Counted from the stretch's first letter, positions 45,147 through 54,366 are shown. The stretch: 64,000 nucleotides of DNA from JAABVD01 sp965204545 (GCA_965204545.1 CBDBFA010000001.1:186001-250000), one strand, 5' to 3'. Made by a program: numbers and translations. The notes: generated from the letters alone by a model not told the origin.

Positions 45147-45447
45147 ATTCTCGGAAGCGCTTCACCCTGGCCCGCATGTCTCACTTACCGAGCGAATGCG
45201 ACATCTCCCAATTTTCCACTGCGCGCCCGAATCCCGGTAAAAGGGGAATCAATAGCCCGGCCGTGAGAAAACCAGATCGTGGCATGAGAAATTTTCAGGC
45301 GCGGCAAGGATGCCGCCGCCCTACCGCTTACGTTTCGAAATGGCAGGGTAATCGCGTCCCCGCGATGCCGTAACCTCTTCTATATCCGGGTTTTTTGTGA
45401 TGGATTATTTAAGAGACACCACACTAGGCGATCCGCTATCAGAATCC
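45147..45447. repeat. Repeat-rich gap with solo element ends
   Basis: A GGCCCGCATGTCTCAC stretch at 45169-45184 looks like a decayed copy of the terminal repeat of the element at 45448-45626. At about 45403-45426, TTATTTAAGAGACACCACAC-TA matches one end of the TA-flanked family found at 1714, 4982 and 8753; no second end is visible. No gene is recognised in this stretch. Confidence 0.55.
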
Positions 45448-45626
45448 TAGCCCGCATATCTCACAAAATTCGTGACGAGCGAACGGAGGTCGAGTGCTGG
45501 CGTGGGTTTCGTACAGATTCGGGGGTGAAGCCGGGTCGACACCCTGCAAAGTCCCGAATCCAGGGAAATCCCCGCCAGTGCCGACATACCGGAGCGCAGT
45601 AGAAAATTTGTGAGATATGCGGGCTA
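45448..45626. mobile_element. TA-flanked miniature inverted-repeat element
   Basis: Both ends read TA-GCCCGCATATCTCACAAA inward, an exact 20-base inverted match including the TA. The element is 179 bp with no coding capacity. The right TAG is, on the minus strand, the stop codon of the TonB receptor at 45624-47480. A TA on each side fits a TA target duplication. Confidence 0.75.
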
Positions 45627-47480
45627 AAACCGATAAACCGCGCTGGCGGAAACCTGCCGGGGACTGGCCGGCACGGAAGGAATTTCTTCAAAGCGACTGT
45701 CCCATAAGTTTTCCACGGCCAGGCTGAGTTCCAGTCCTTCTATTGACTCGGGAAAATAGAAAAGGCCCAAAGAGGATATCACCGCATCGTCCACTCCGTT
45801 GGAACGAAGGGAGTTTTCCTCCTGCATGCGCAGTTCATTGTCGGAACGGATTTCAAGTCCGGGCGTCCACTGGTAAACCATTGCAATAGTCAGGCGATGC
45901 CGGGCGAAATTGAGGGCATAGAAACTGGCATCGACCACGGCGTCACCATAATCCTCGGACTTGGAGAGCATGGTGTAACCGGCCACCACTCGGCCCCGAT
46001 CAAAGGAGAATTGGCCCAACAGTTCCACCCCGGAGGTTTCAATGTCCACGTGGTTTGCCGTGCGCCCGAATACCCCTTCGGTATAGGTCCAGTCGACCAG
46101 ATCCCCGTCATCCCGCACAAATGCCGCGCCTTGAAATACATAGCGCTCCCCTTGGGTCCGGTAACCCACCTCCATATTCCGGGATGTCTCCCGTCCAAGG
46201 TTCTGATTGCCCCTGAAGAGTCCGCCACTGGGATTGGAGGCAATGGCAGTGTAGCCCGGCACCTGAGTCGCCTCGGAAATATCAAGGTAAAATTGCCATG
46301 AACGATCCCTGGAGGGAGGAGCCTGATAAGTTAATTTAAAGACAGGGGAAGTATTACCGGTTCCCCGGTTGTTGTCATCGCGAACCACTCCACCTGAAAC
46401 CGTCCACTCCCCGCCTCCCGTGGCATCGAAAGAGGTCTCGGCCAATGCTCCATATTTCAAATAGGCACGACTGGTGAAGTCTCCATAGGTGAGCGAGGTC
46501 GATTCAATATCGTCGTCCACCCACTCCATTTTCCCTTTCAGGACCCAATCATCAACAAGCCAAAATCCTTCCGCCGCAATGTCCCCTACCCTGCTCTCAT
46601 GCTCGAAGGGATTGAACGCGCCCGGATTGCGGCGATCAAATTCGTAATCGTCCTTATGCCGTCGGTAATAACTGCTGAATTGCAACCCGAAGTCCTCGCC
46701 TTCAATGGAATGGTTGAGGAAAAGCAGGTTTGTTTCCAGATCCTCGGTTTCCGGCACGCCAAAAGGAGTGTACATATTGGGCCATCCAAAAAATTTTGTT
46801 TGATAACCGTAAAAGAAATCGGTCTGGGACCGGTCATTGGACACCTGAAACCTTCCGCTGATACGGTCGAAAAGATGATCTCCATTGGCAATGGCGCCAT
46901 CCGATTCGGAGTGGGCAACCTCCACGTCAAATCCGTAGTTTCGATCTCCGTTTCCAACCGTGTGGGCGGCGTAGGCCCGCCCAATTAACAGACCATCCTC
47001 ACCCGAGCCCAGAGCCAATTCCTCAAACGGCCGAATCGGTCGCCAACCGAATTGCACCGAACCGACCCCGGAGTTGAATCCGGCAAAGGCATTCTCCGAT
47101 CCGGTGAGGATGCCTGGAGAAGAAATCATGTTGGGCGCCACGGGGATCTCGGCGAAGTAATGCCCGGTCTGCGGGTCGAACAGAGTAGCGGCTCCCAGCA
47201 TAAAACCGGTATTTTCAAAGATACCGCCTCGTATGGTCACATCGCCCTGGCTCTCTACGGAATTTCGAGACTGCACGTCGACCAAGGGCTCGAATTTCAG
47301 GGCGGAAACCGGCATGCTGAAAGTGGAAAGGGACTCCTCCAATGCAATGCGCTGACCGGAGGTTTCATGCGGAGCCAATTGGACCAATGGCAATTCGGAA
47401 TCTTCCCCCTGAGCGAATATTCCCCATTGGAAACAGGGGCTCGCCATGGCGATCAAGGTGATAATGGGCCTGAGTTCCAT
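45624..47480 (-). CDS. TonB-dependent outer-membrane receptor
   Basis: This 618-residue protein has a signal peptide (MELRPIITLIAMASPCFQWGIFA). A plug domain follows with VDVQSRNSVESQGDVTIRGGIFENTGFMLGAATLFDPQTGHY. A barrel then ends in ENLWDSRFEEIPSVPASPRQVSASAVYRF. The size and the closing -RF match BtuB/vitamin- or siderophore-type receptors. No cobalamin riboswitch or Fur-like box is visible in the 110-bp gap to the HAD gene, so the ligand is open. The TAG stop lies in the terminal repeat of the adjacent miniature element, so the DNA after the final Phe codon was probably set by that insertion. Confidence 0.88.
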   Translation of the reverse strand: MELRPIITLIAMASPCFQWGIFAQGEDSELPLVQLAPHETSGQRIALEESLSTFSMPVSALKFEPLVDVQSRNSVESQGDVTIRGGIFENTGFMLGAATLFDPQTGHYFAEIPVAPNMISSPGILTGSENAFAGFNSGVGSVQFGWRPIRPFEELALGSGEDGLLIGRAYAAHTVGNGDRNYGFDVEVAHSESDGAIANGDHLFDRISGRFQVSNDRSQTDFFYGYQTKFFGWPNMYTPFGVPETEDLETNLLFLNHSIEGEDFGLQFSSYYRRHKDDYEFDRRNPGAFNPFEHESRVGDIAAEGFWLVDDWVLKGKMEWVDDDIESTSLTYGDFTSRAYLKYGALAETSFDATGGGEWTVSGGVVRDDNNRGTGNTSPVFKLTYQAPPSRDRSWQFYLDISEATQVPGYTAIASNPSGGLFRGNQNLGRETSRNMEVGYRTQGERYVFQGAAFVRDDGDLVDWTYTEGVFGRTANHVDIETSGVELLGQFSFDRGRVVAGYTMLSKSEDYGDAVVDASFYALNFARHRLTIAMVYQWTPGLEIRSDNELRMQEENSLRSNGVDDAVISSLGLFYFPESIEGLELSLAVENLWDSRFEEIPSVPASPRQVSASAVYRF

Positions 47481-47590
47481 GCAAACTCGATGACTTGATG
47501 ACGAATTTCCCGCTTAAGGCAATTTTATTGTTAGCGAAGGGATGCTCAACCAATATTTCCTGAAATACCCGTTATCGGCATTGATTGTCC

Positions 47591-48244
47591 ATGCAATCCT
47601 TCAACTCCATCGAACACGTCATCTGGGATTGGAACGGAACCCTGGTAGACGACGTCCAATTGTGCGTCGACGTGATCAACCGAATACTTGATCAGCGTGA
47701 CCTTCCCAGGGTCACGGTCCGGCAGTACCGGGAAACCTTCGATTTCCCCGTCATCGATTACTACCGCAAATTGGGTTTCAACCTGAAAGAGGACAGCTTC
47801 GAGGCCCTTACCGAAGAGTTTATCGGCGCCTACGAATGCAAGCGTCGGTCCCTGAAACTCCATTCCGGAGCCAAAGAAGCCCTGCAGGTATTTCAGGGCA
47901 ACCGAATTGCTCAATGTATGCTGTCGGCGGCCAATATAGAGTCGCTCCTCTCCAATCTTTGCCAACACGGCATAACCTCCTTCTTTAAATCCATTCTCGG
48001 TTTGGACCATCATTACGCCGATGGGAAATTTCACCTCGGGAACAGGTGGATAAGGAATAATCACCTGGAAAAGGAAAAGATTCTCTATATCGGCGATACC
48101 CTTCACGATTTGCAGGTAGCACAGGCCATGGGGGTGAGGTGCATCCTGCTGGTCACCGGGCACAACTCGGAAGGCCGATTGAGAGCCCACCACAATGAAG
48201 TGGCGGGCAATCTCCACCAAGTTTTGCAATGGTTCAATTTTTAG
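47591..48244 (+). CDS. HAD-superfamily hydrolase (phosphoglycolate phosphatase-like)
   Basis: This 217-residue cytosolic protein has motif I DWNGTLVDD with nucleophile Asp13, while the usual second Asp of DxDGT is Asn15. It also has SAANIE as motif II and ILYIGDTLHDLQVAQAMGVRCILLVTG as motif IV. A helical cap lies between. DWNGT variants are known in phosphoglycolate-phosphatase-like relatives. The ATG at 47591 is preferred over a TTG two codons earlier. It is divergent from the TonB receptor, and the small membrane protein follows 36 bases downstream. Confidence 0.82.
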   Translation: MQSFNSIEHVIWDWNGTLVDDVQLCVDVINRILDQRDLPRVTVRQYRETFDFPVIDYYRKLGFNLKEDSFEALTEEFIGAYECKRRSLKLHSGAKEALQVFQGNRIAQCMLSAANIESLLSNLCQHGITSFFKSILGLDHHYADGKFHLGNRWIRNNHLEKEKILYIGDTLHDLQVAQAMGVRCILLVTGHNSEGRLRAHHNEVAGNLHQVLQWFNF

Positions 48245-48280
48245 TGGACAAATTTCCTGAAACGGTTCCCTTTCTTGGCC

Positions 48281-48538
48281 ATGGGAAAACCCGATAAGAA
48301 TCCATTCCACTTTGGCAACCCGGTGGTAAACCTTATTCTCACCGCCTTGGCCTTCCTGTTTTTTCTCTGGATCCTTCGACCCCATGTTCCGGCCCAAAGT
48401 GAGATCAACCGCTGGATTTTCGCAACTTTGCCGGCCACCGCATTGACCCTCACCTTTTACCTCTGCCTGGCCATGTACCGGGTGACGGTCAACGACCATA
48501 AGAAGAGGCACAAAGAAAGGCTGAAGGAAGAAGGCTAA
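48281..48538 (+). CDS. Small membrane protein of unknown function
   Basis: This 85-residue protein has two hydrophobic helices (NLILTALAFLFFLWIL and IFATLPATALTLTFYLCLAMY) and a highly basic C-terminus (VNDHKKRHKERLKEEG). The topology is probably both ends in the cytoplasm. It is not recognised as a named family. It may be co-transcribed with the HAD gene. The ATG at 48281 is used; an in-frame TTG lies two codons earlier. Confidence 0.6.
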   Translation: MGKPDKNPFHFGNPVVNLILTALAFLFFLWILRPHVPAQSEINRWIFATLPATALTLTFYLCLAMYRVTVNDHKKRHKERLKEEG

Positions 48539-48569
48539 AGGCTGAATAGCTAGGCCCCGGAGGCGCATA

Positions 48570-48665
48570 TTCGGTGTTCAGTGTTCAGTGTTCAGTGGGC
48601 GCCTGCGGCGCCATATCCGTGGTCATCCGTGTTATCCGTGGTCTCTCCCAAATTCCTAATTCTCC
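48570..48665. repeat. GTGTTCA tandem and GGCGCC/AATTCCTAATT repeat block
   Basis: Three to four units of GTGTTCA are followed by GGGCGCCTGCGGCGCC, then CGTGGTCATCCGTGTTATCC and AATTCCTAATTCTCC. The last bases encode the C-terminus and stop of TatC on the minus strand (KEEKEEN, TAG). Confidence 0.6.
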
Positions 48666-49621
48666 TCCTTCTCCTCCTTGGGATCACTATCCGTTTCACC
48701 AGCGCCGTTATCCGGTTCATCGGTGGATTCATTCTCGGCCGATTCCTCCAATCCGGCGTCCAGGTCCTTGTGATCGGCATCGAAATCATAGTAATCATCC
48801 TTTTCCCACTTGCCGAATTCGGCTTCGTATTCGCGCTTTCTCTTCCGCTCAATGAAACCGGCTACGATAACGGACCCTTCGTAGAGCACCCACATGGGCA
48901 CCGCCATGAGCAGTTGGGTAAAAGGATCGCCGGTTGGGGTGATGATTGCGGCCAGGACAAAAAATCCAACCACTGCGTAGCGCCTTACATTCTTGAGCTG
49001 TTGCTGACGGAGAATTCCCACGTATACCAGGAGGGTAATGGCCAAGGGAAATTCGAAACTCAGGCCAATGCCCAAAACCATCCACAGCAATAAACTGATA
49101 TAACGGTCGGCCCGCCAGATGAGTTCCAGACCCAGCAGTTTATTCAGGTAAATGGAAACGTTGAGGGCGGCGGGAATGAGGACATAAAAGCTGAATAGGC
49201 AGCCCAAGCAAAATAAAATTAGGCCGACGAAACAACCGGGCAAAAGCACCCGCTTCTCTTTTACATTGAGGCCGGGCGCCACAAAGGAGGAGACAAAATA
49301 AAGGATGAAGGGGGATGCCAAGGAAATCCCGCCCATGAACCCAATCTGAAGAATGAAGGAAAACACCCCAAAGGGACCCGTCGTGACCAGAGCTTCGGTA
49401 ACCCCATGGTTGGCCATAGCCTTTTCCAGGGGCGCACGCAGGAATTGGTTGAATTTTATGAAGAGAACGGCCACCACGAGGACAGCCAGAATAAAGGACA
49501 CTACCGATTTGAACAAAACGTGCCGAAGCTCCTCCAGGTGCTCCAGAAACGTCATTTGAAGCTCGCTCGACTTCTCCAGATCCTCGTTATCGCCCGGTGT
49601 CATTTCCGTAACTTCTTCCAT
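48656..49621 (-). CDS. tatC: Sec-independent protein translocase TatC
   Basis: This 321-residue inner-membrane protein has six helices. The conserved N-terminal cytoplasmic motif MTFLEHLEELR is present, which with the first loop recognises twin-arginine signals. The NVKEKRVLLPGCFVGLILFCLGCLFSFYVLIP segment is typical. After helix six there is an unusually long acidic tail of about 55 residues (DFDADHKDLDAGLEESAENESTDEPDNG..). The final codons lie in the adjacent repeat block. TatA/TatB are not in the window. Several predicted substrates (3028, 21792, 39439, 43707, 60973) are. Confidence 0.93.
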   Translation of the reverse strand: MEEVTEMTPGDNEDLEKSSELQMTFLEHLEELRHVLFKSVVSFILAVLVVAVLFIKFNQFLRAPLEKAMANHGVTEALVTTGPFGVFSFILQIGFMGGISLASPFILYFVSSFVAPGLNVKEKRVLLPGCFVGLILFCLGCLFSFYVLIPAALNVSIYLNKLLGLELIWRADRYISLLLWMVLGIGLSFEFPLAITLLVYVGILRQQQLKNVRRYAVVGFFVLAAIITPTGDPFTQLLMAVPMWVLYEGSVIVAGFIERKRKREYEAEFGKWEKDDYYDFDADHKDLDAGLEESAENESTDEPDNGAGETDSDPKEEKEEN

Positions 49622-49711
49622 TCGTATCCTGATTCACAAACATGTTGCGCCAACAACGGCAACCCGGAATTTTACCGGATCCGGGCGGAGTTTCCGACAG
49701 ATTCTTAACCA

Positions 49712-49740
49712 TTGACAGAAAAAATTCATTTTGTTCAATT
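49712..49740 (+). promoter_or_regulatory. Possible promoter of ppdK
   Basis: A perfect TTGACA at 49712-49717 is followed after 17 bases by a poor TCAATT. It lies 64 bases before the ppdK start codon, in the gap shared with the divergent tatC. Confidence 0.3.
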
Positions 49741-49803
49741 GCGCCTTTTCTCTCAATCGGGCTACCCACGAAAAGTGCCTGTTAACCCAAAATCGATCAA
49801 ATC

Positions 49804-52572
49804 ATGGCAAATACCGTCAGTAATCAACCCGCCAGCCCGCCAAAACCAGAGGGGCACAAGACGGAGACATCCAACCCGGTAAAATACATTTACGACTTCG
49901 GCATTAAAACCGACGGAAATGGTACGCAAAAGAACCTTCTCGGAGGAAAGGGAGCCAACTTGGCCGAGATGAGCCGCATCGGTTTGCCCGTGCCGCCCGG
50001 GTTTACCATCACCACCGAGGTTTGCACCTATTTCAATCAAAACAATCATCAATACCCGGCTGCTCTGGCAAGTGATATGCGGGCTTCGGTTCGTCTGATT
50101 GAACGGCAGCAGGGAAAAAAGTTCGGTGATGCCAGTGATCCCCTGCTGTTTTCAGTGCGTTCGGGCGCTCGCGAGTCCATGCCTGGAATGATGGACACCA
50201 TCCTCAATCTGGGGCTGAACGATGAGACCGTAAAGGGTTTGGTCGCCAAATCGAACAATCCTCGTTTCGCTTACGACTGCTACCGCCGGTTTATTCAAAT
50301 GTATGGTGACGTGGTCATGGGGGTACAACCGGAATCCGAGCACGTGCACGAACCCTTCGACGAAGTCATGGACAGGCTGAAAAAAAGAGTCGGGGTCGAG
50401 AAGGACTACGACCTTACCGAGGAACACCTCATCGAGCTGATCCAACTTTATAAGGACCTGATCAAGAAGCGCACCAATTCGGAGTTTCCCCAGGACGTTT
50501 GGCAGCAACTTTGGGGAGCGGTGGGAGCTGTATTCCTCTCCTGGAATAACGACCGCGCCCTGGTCTACCGCCAGCAATACCATATCCCGGCCGAATGGGG
50601 AACGGCGGTCAATGTGCAGACCATGGTTTTCGGCAATCTGGGCGACACCTCGGGCACCGGGGTAGCATTTACCCGCGATCCGGCCAACGGTGAAAAAGTG
50701 TTTTACGGGGAATACCTTATCAATGCCCAGGGGGAAGATGTCGTCGCCGGGGTGCGCACCCCCAAACCCATCGCACAACTTGCCCGGGAAATGCCCCAAT
50801 CACACGCCGAACTGGAGGAAGTCCGGACCAAACTGGAAGAACATTTCCGGGACATGCAGGACTTCGAATTCACCATCGAGGAAGGCACACTCTATATGCT
50901 GCAAACCCGCAATGGCAAACGCACCGGCTTGGCCGCGGTGCGGATCGCGGTTGAAATGGAGAAGGAAGACTTGATGACCATCGAATCGGCCGTTACCAAG
51001 ATCCCGGCCGATTCCGTATCCAGCCTGCTGGTGCCCATTTTCGATGAAGAGAGCCGCCAGTCGGCCAGAAAGATCGCTTCCGGTTTGCCGGCGGGTCCGG
51101 GAGCGGCCTCCGGCAAGGTTGTCTTCTCCTCCAGAACGGCGGAACGATTGACCAAGCACGGAACCAAGGTGGTGCTGTGCCGCGTGGAAACAACCCCGGA
51201 CGATCTTCGTGGAATGATCGCCTCGGAAGGAATCCTGACTTCGCGCGGCGGGGTTTCCTCCCACGCCGCCCTGGTGGCCCGCCAGATGGGCAAGGTTTGT
51301 GTATGCGGAGCCCAGGAGGTGCAAATCAACTACGAAAATCGTAGCTTCAAAACTGGTAATATCATTGTGAAGGAAGGCGACTTCATCTCCATCGATGGCA
51401 CTACCGGGGAGATATTCGCCGGACACCTGGATACGGCTCCCTCGGAAGTCACCCAGGTCCTATCAGGGAATTTGAGCCCAGAAAAAAGCTACACATATTC
51501 CCTGTTTGAAACCGTCATGAATTGGGCGGACCGCTATCGAAAGCTCCGGGTGCGCACCAATGCGGATACACCCGAACAAGCCAGAATGGCGGTGTCATTG
51601 GGGGCGGAAGGCATCGGCCTCTGTAGAACCGAACACATGTTTTTTGAAGGGGACCGCATCAACTATATGCGTCAAATGATTTTGGCGGGGGATGGAGATG
51701 AACGCAAGGCAGCCCTGAAAAAACTCCTCCCCTTTCAACGAAATGACTTCGTCGGCCTCTTCAAGGCCATGAATGGCTATGCCGTTACCATTCGGCTATT
51801 GGACCCGCCTCTGCATGAGTTTCTTCCCCAGGACGACGCAAGTCGTCGCGCCTTGGCCGATACCCTGAATGTTTCCCCCGAGGTCATCATCGACCGCGTC
51901 AAGAACCTGCACGAACAAAACCCCATGCTGGGCCACCGGGGATGCCGGCTCGGCATATCCTATCCGGAGATCACCGAAATGCAGGCGCGGGCGATTTTCG
52001 AAGCGGTCGCTCAGGTGACCCAAGAGGAAGAAAATGCAAAGGTCCTTCCGGAGGTAATGGTTCCCCTGGTGGGATTCGCCGACGAATTGAAAAATCAGGT
52101 TAAAATCATTCATGAGGTGGCGGCCGATGTCATGGCCAGGACCAATGTGACCTTTGATTACCTGGTTGGAACCATGATTGAAGTGCCGCGCGCGGCCCTT
52201 AGAGCCCAGGAAATTGCCGAAACTGCCGAATTTTTCAGTTTCGGCACCAACGATCTGACCCAAACCACCCTTGGAATGAGCCGCGATGACTCCGGTTCAT
52301 TCCTTCCCGAATACAAAGACCTGGAAATTATCAACCAGAATCCATTCGCCAGCATCGATCAAGCCGGGGTCGGTAAGCTGGTGGAATTGGCTTCGGAAAA
52401 AGGTCGAGCCAAGAGCAAGGACTTCAAGCTGGGTATATGCGGGGAACACGGGGGTGACCCAACCTCCATAGTCTTTTTCCATAAAACCGGGTTGGACTAC
52501 GTCAGTTGCTCTCCTCCCAGAGTTCCCGTGGCCCGTCTGGCTGCCGCCCAGGCCGCCCTGGCCCACCCATGA
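49804..52572 (+). CDS. ppdK: Pyruvate, phosphate dikinase
   Basis: This 922-residue cytosolic enzyme interconverts pyruvate, ATP and phosphate with phosphoenolpyruvate, AMP and pyrophosphate. The ATP-grasp nucleotide domain opens with LLGGKGANLAEMSRIGLPVPPGF. The swivelling phosphohistidine domain has GGVSSHAALVARQMGK (His near 487). The PEP/pyruvate TIM barrel has the catalytic Cys in CGEHGGDP (near 879), with NDLTQTTLGMSRDD and the family loop RTEHMFF. It is full length for the family. It is divergent from tatC and ends shortly before a repeat-rich gap. In this organism it could serve gluconeogenesis from pyruvate made by sugar-acid breakdown, which is inference. Confidence 0.96.
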   Translation: MANTVSNQPASPPKPEGHKTETSNPVKYIYDFGIKTDGNGTQKNLLGGKGANLAEMSRIGLPVPPGFTITTEVCTYFNQNNHQYPAALASDMRASVRLIERQQGKKFGDASDPLLFSVRSGARESMPGMMDTILNLGLNDETVKGLVAKSNNPRFAYDCYRRFIQMYGDVVMGVQPESEHVHEPFDEVMDRLKKRVGVEKDYDLTEEHLIELIQLYKDLIKKRTNSEFPQDVWQQLWGAVGAVFLSWNNDRALVYRQQYHIPAEWGTAVNVQTMVFGNLGDTSGTGVAFTRDPANGEKVFYGEYLINAQGEDVVAGVRTPKPIAQLAREMPQSHAELEEVRTKLEEHFRDMQDFEFTIEEGTLYMLQTRNGKRTGLAAVRIAVEMEKEDLMTIESAVTKIPADSVSSLLVPIFDEESRQSARKIASGLPAGPGAASGKVVFSSRTAERLTKHGTKVVLCRVETTPDDLRGMIASEGILTSRGGVSSHAALVARQMGKVCVCGAQEVQINYENRSFKTGNIIVKEGDFISIDGTTGEIFAGHLDTAPSEVTQVLSGNLSPEKSYTYSLFETVMNWADRYRKLRVRTNADTPEQARMAVSLGAEGIGLCRTEHMFFEGDRINYMRQMILAGDGDERKAALKKLLPFQRNDFVGLFKAMNGYAVTIRLLDPPLHEFLPQDDASRRALADTLNVSPEVIIDRVKNLHEQNPMLGHRGCRLGISYPEITEMQARAIFEAVAQVTQEEENAKVLPEVMVPLVGFADELKNQVKIIHEVAADVMARTNVTFDYLVGTMIEVPRAALRAQEIAETAEFFSFGTNDLTQTTLGMSRDDSGSFLPEYKDLEIINQNPFASIDQAGVGKLVELASEKGRAKSKDFKLGICGEHGGDPTSIVFFHKTGLDYVSCSPPRVPVARLAAAQAALAHP

Positions 52573-52588
52573 AGGGCGCCGGTCCGTC

Positions 52589-52643
52589 GGGGTCATTTCT
52601 TGTAATCGTGCATTTTAATGCAGGATTTAAGAATTGACCCCTT
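52589..52643 (+). repeat. GGGGTCA/TGACCCC hairpin repeat
   Basis: This near copy of the unit at 4491-4545 reads GGGGTCATTTCTTGTAATCG ... AAGAATTGACCCCTT. It lies directly after the ppdK stop codon. Confidence 0.65.
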
Positions 52644-52692
52644 CTTACAGGCGCAAGACGTAAAAAATGATGCCTTACAGAGTCGGTCCGTT

Positions 52693-52787
52693 GGGGTCAG
52701 GTCTTGAAAAAGAGATGCCTGTCGGGGTCAGTCGTCTTAGAAAATTGTATGGAGCGCAGCGCAATACGGTTTTTTTGACCTGACCCC
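52693..52787 (+). repeat. GGGGTCA/TGACCCC repeat, long version
   Basis: It starts with GGGGTCAGGTCTTGAAA and has an internal second GGGGTCA at 52724. The 64-base core from 52724 contains CGTCTTAGAAAATTGTATGG and GCGCAGCGCAATACGG and ends TGACCCC. The same core occurs at 56006-56069 and, interrupted, at 58954-59340. The gap between ppdK and hflX holds only these repeats. Confidence 0.7.
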
Positions 52788-52864
52788 TTCCCAGCGTGAC
52801 TCCTACGGGAAAATACCCGATTGCTTTGACCTGGGAAAGAAATCAATTATGGTAAGGGAGCCAG

Positions 52865-54181
52865 ATGTTTGAGGTAAGGGATAGACCGAGGATGGTCCAG
52901 CGGGCCCTTTTGGTAGGTGTCCGCCAACCCTCTCGAAGCGGAGACGACGTATCCGATATGCTTCTGGAACTCGCCGCCCTGGTCGAGACCTTGGACATCG
53001 CAGTGATGGAATCCATGGCCATTTCCATCCGTAAACCTCATCCACACTTTTTCATCGGCCGGGGAAAAGCTCACTCCATCATCAATCACGCCAGGGCGGA
53101 AAACTACGACTGCATCGTTTTCGACGATGCCCTGACCCCGGCCCAACAACGAAACTGGGAAAGGGAATCCCGACTCTGCGTCATCGACCGACAGGAAGTC
53201 ATTCTCGATATTTTTTCCCGCCGCGCCCAAACCCGAGAAGCTGTCGTACAGGTGGGATTGGCCCGCATGGTCTACAGCCTCCCTCGCCTGACCCGGGCCT
53301 GGACACACTTGAGCCGGCAAAGAGGGGGCGGAAGCAAAATGCGCGGTCAGGGAGAAACACAATTGGAGGCCGATCAACGCATAGTGCGTGATCGGATCGC
53401 CTCCCTCAAAAAGCGCCTCGAAGTTATCCGGAACCAACGCAAGACCCAGCGGAAACGACGGATGAAGAAACCCTTACCTTCCGCCGCTATCGTCGGTTAT
53501 ACCAACGCGGGGAAATCTACCCTCCTCAACTGCCTTACAGGAGCCAATATTAAGGCCGAAAATAAACTGTTCGCCACCCTCGACCCGACTACGCGCCAAT
53601 TCCTCTTGCCTTCGGGGCAGAAACTACTCCTCACCGACACGGTCGGTTTCGTACGCAAACTCCCCCATAACCTGATCGAGGCTTTCAAGGCCACCTTGGA
53701 GGAAGCCGTAGTAGCTGACTTCCTCATACACGTCCTCGATGTTTCCAGCCCCGAGGTGGAACGGCACATCCAAACTACCATGAGGGTTCTCAAGGAATTG
53801 GAAGCCGATGAAAAACCAATCCTCACCGTCTTCAACAAGGTGGATACCTGCCGAGATGAACTTTTCCTGCAACGACTCCAACTCCAATTCCCTGGAGCCG
53901 CCTTCGTCAGCGTTCGGGAAAACAGGGGCATCGGGAAGCTGGTCCAAGGGATGGACGACCTCCTCGAATCCAAAACGGTTTACGGCGAATTCATCTTTCC
54001 CTTTGAGCGTTACGACCTGGTCGCTCAACTGCACCAGGCCGGTTGCGTAAAGGAAGAAAAAACCAGAGACGAAGGCGTTTTTATCGCCGGCCACATTCCT
54101 CCGGACCTGCGCAAACATGTGCAAAATTTCCGTCTGAACGGCTCAGATAATCGCACTTCATCGACCCGGAAAAAGTCATAA
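52865..54181 (+). CDS. hflX: GTPase HflX
   Basis: This 438-residue protein has an N-terminal HflX domain (LALVETLDIAVMESMAI, the PHPHFFIGRGKAHSI region, FDDALTPAQQRNWE), the glycine-rich linker GGGSKMRGQGETQLE and a coiled coil. The G domain follows with P-loop GYTNAGKST (about 210-218), TDTVGFVRKLPH and the guanine-specificity NKVD. It splits or rescues stalled ribosomes in other bacteria. It is full length. The GGAG ribosome site lies seven bases before the ATG. It stands alone between repeat clusters. Confidence 0.95.
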   Translation: MFEVRDRPRMVQRALLVGVRQPSRSGDDVSDMLLELAALVETLDIAVMESMAISIRKPHPHFFIGRGKAHSIINHARAENYDCIVFDDALTPAQQRNWERESRLCVIDRQEVILDIFSRRAQTREAVVQVGLARMVYSLPRLTRAWTHLSRQRGGGSKMRGQGETQLEADQRIVRDRIASLKKRLEVIRNQRKTQRKRRMKKPLPSAAIVGYTNAGKSTLLNCLTGANIKAENKLFATLDPTTRQFLLPSGQKLLLTDTVGFVRKLPHNLIEAFKATLEEAVVADFLIHVLDVSSPEVERHIQTTMRVLKELEADEKPILTVFNKVDTCRDELFLQRLQLQFPGAAFVSVRENRGIGKLVQGMDDLLESKTVYGEFIFPFERYDLVAQLHQAGCVKEEKTRDEGVFIAGHIPPDLRKHVQNFRLNGSDNRTSSTRKKS

Positions 54182-54189
54182 TCCCAGTC

Positions 54190-54246
54190 GGGGTCAGCTC
54201 CTTGATTTTTGACATGTCCCCATGTTGAAAATCCAGGACTGACCCC
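54190..54246 (+). repeat. GGGGTCA/TGACCCC hairpin repeat after hflX
   Basis: GGGGTCAGCTCCTTGATTTT is followed by a TGTCCCCATGTTG centre and a CAGGACTGACCCC end. The ends are complementary, so it may also act as a transcript terminator for hflX. Confidence 0.55.
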
Positions 54247-54269
54247 ATAGCGCATGTTTTCTCAATTCC

Positions 54270-54366
54270 ACCACTCCATCACTCTATTCCTAATTCTTAA
54301 TTGGCGCCCCTGGCGCCTCTGTGTCCTCTGTGATCTCTGTGGTTTTTCTCTCCCCAATTCCTAAAA
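54270..54366. repeat. AATTCTTAATTGGCGCC block at the sulfatase 3' end
   Basis: It contains CACTCCATCACTC, ATTCCTAATTCTTAATTGG, GGCGCCCCTGGCGCC and a TGTCCTCTGTGATCTCTG run. The last CAATTCCTAAAA supplies the TAG stop of the sulfatase gene on the minus strand. Confidence 0.65.

Noticed and set aside
47481..47590. Cobalamin riboswitch or B12 box for the TonB receptor
   Set aside because: I searched the short leader by eye and saw no B12-box-like sequence, and the gap is too short for the full riboswitch.
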